DNA of 64,000 nucleotides, taken from assembly GCF_025515205.1 (NCBI RefSeq), contig NZ_JAOPFX010000001.1, positions 558,001 through 622,000 on the forward strand, written 5' to 3'. Below, piece after piece: positions 63,848-64,000 of this stretch. Under the pieces are notes generated by a model. The model was given only the letters and a program-made list of their open reading frames with translations. It had not been told where the DNA came from and did no database searches. How positions within the stretch are numbered: the first letter of the stretch is position 1; every line of letters begins with the position of its first letter. Position numbers and translations under genes: made by a program. Source of the DNA: Microbacterium fluvii. GTDB taxonomy: Bacteria > Actinomycetota > Actinomycetes > Actinomycetales > Microbacteriaceae.

Positions 63848-64000
63848 TCACTGCTCGATGGCGCTCTGCGACGGTCCGCCCGACTTGAGGGCCGCCAGCC
63901 GCGCCTCGACCTCGGTCAGCTCGCCGACGTCTTCGAGGGCCTCGAACTGCGCGTCGATCGTCGAGGCGGCGAGTTCCGCCTTGCCGGCGGCCAGTGCCTC
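63848..64000 (-). CDS. pspA: PspA/IM30-family phage-shock protein, C-terminal end
   Basis: Only the last 50 residues are in the window: in frame to TGA at 63848, ending EARLAALKSGGPSQSAIEQ. The AAST-IDAQFEALEDVGELTEVEARLAALK pattern is the usual end of actinobacterial PspA, a coiled-coil protein that supports damaged membranes. The start and most of the protein lie beyond the right edge. Identification rests on this short tail and is fairly but not fully certain. Confidence 0.75.
   Translation of the reverse strand, partial: EALAAGKAELAASTIDAQFEALEDVGELTEVEARLAALKSGGPSQSAIEQ

Overview
The window is ordinary chromosome of a high-GC actinobacterium, most likely Microbacterium or a close relative in the Microbacteriaceae. 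This rests on GC-rich codon use, the mtrA-mtrB-lpqB-comF-hpf-(potD/A/B/C, Rv3235-like)-secA neighbourhood, pdtaS beside whiB1, aroA-rsgA beside sigR-rsrA, a fused Kgd-type 2-oxoglutarate dehydrogenase, and many genes that start with no ribosome binding site, a TANNNT box lying about 6 bases before the start codon. No rRNA, tRNA, CRISPR array, insertion sequence or prophage gene was found.

Layout. 1-6.3 kb: end of a membrane protein, then the MtrA/MtrB two-component system with its lipoprotein LpqB, a ComF-like phosphoribosyltransferase and the ribosome hibernation factor. 6.3-14 kb, minus strand: a coiled-coil protein, a DEAD-box helicase, and a PadR-controlled ABC exporter operon that ends in a 32-residue peptide gene. 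14-21.5 kb: secA, then a polyamine-type ABC importer of four overlapping genes. 21.5-28 kb: an aminotransferase, a set of actinobacterial genes of unknown function (Rv3235-like, Sm-like repeats, a small HTH protein, SAF plus a ParA-like ATPase), PdtaS and WhiB1. 28-33.5 kb: aroA-rsgA-bcp divergent from the redox sigma factor sigR and its anti-sigma rsrA, then a lipid kinase. 33.5-41.4 kb: kgd, guaB1 and two CNNM/CorC-like magnesium transport proteins preceded by a short proline-rich reading frame. 41.4-51 kb: an old yellow enzyme, NnrD, a GT87-like membrane enzyme, a thiamine-binding protein, an MFS exporter, metX, a squalene-cyclase-like protein and metY. 51-64 kb: SDR, phosphoribosyltransferase and uracil-DNA glycosylase; an M4 protease with its emfourin-type inhibitor; a five-gene peptide ABC importer; small enzymes; an iron-box-preceded SIP-domain protein; an arginase-like protein; the end of pspA.

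The main themes are envelope stress and division (MtrAB, PspA, SecA), redox stress (SigR/RsrA, Bcp, WhiB1), solute import, methionine synthesis and magnesium homeostasis. The observations most worth following are: (i) the 21-codon Asp/Pro-rich reading frame whose stop overlaps the first CNNM start codon; (ii) the two promoters and two in-frame starts of sigR, which match the Streptomyces sigR/sigR' arrangement; (iii) a set of unrelated intergenic hairpin elements, several in exact tandem copies (63-bp period x4, about 74-bp x2, 86-bp x2), one of which supplies the C-terminus of a gene; (iv) the small peptide gene in the PadR/ABC operon; and (v) the systematic leaderless gene starts.
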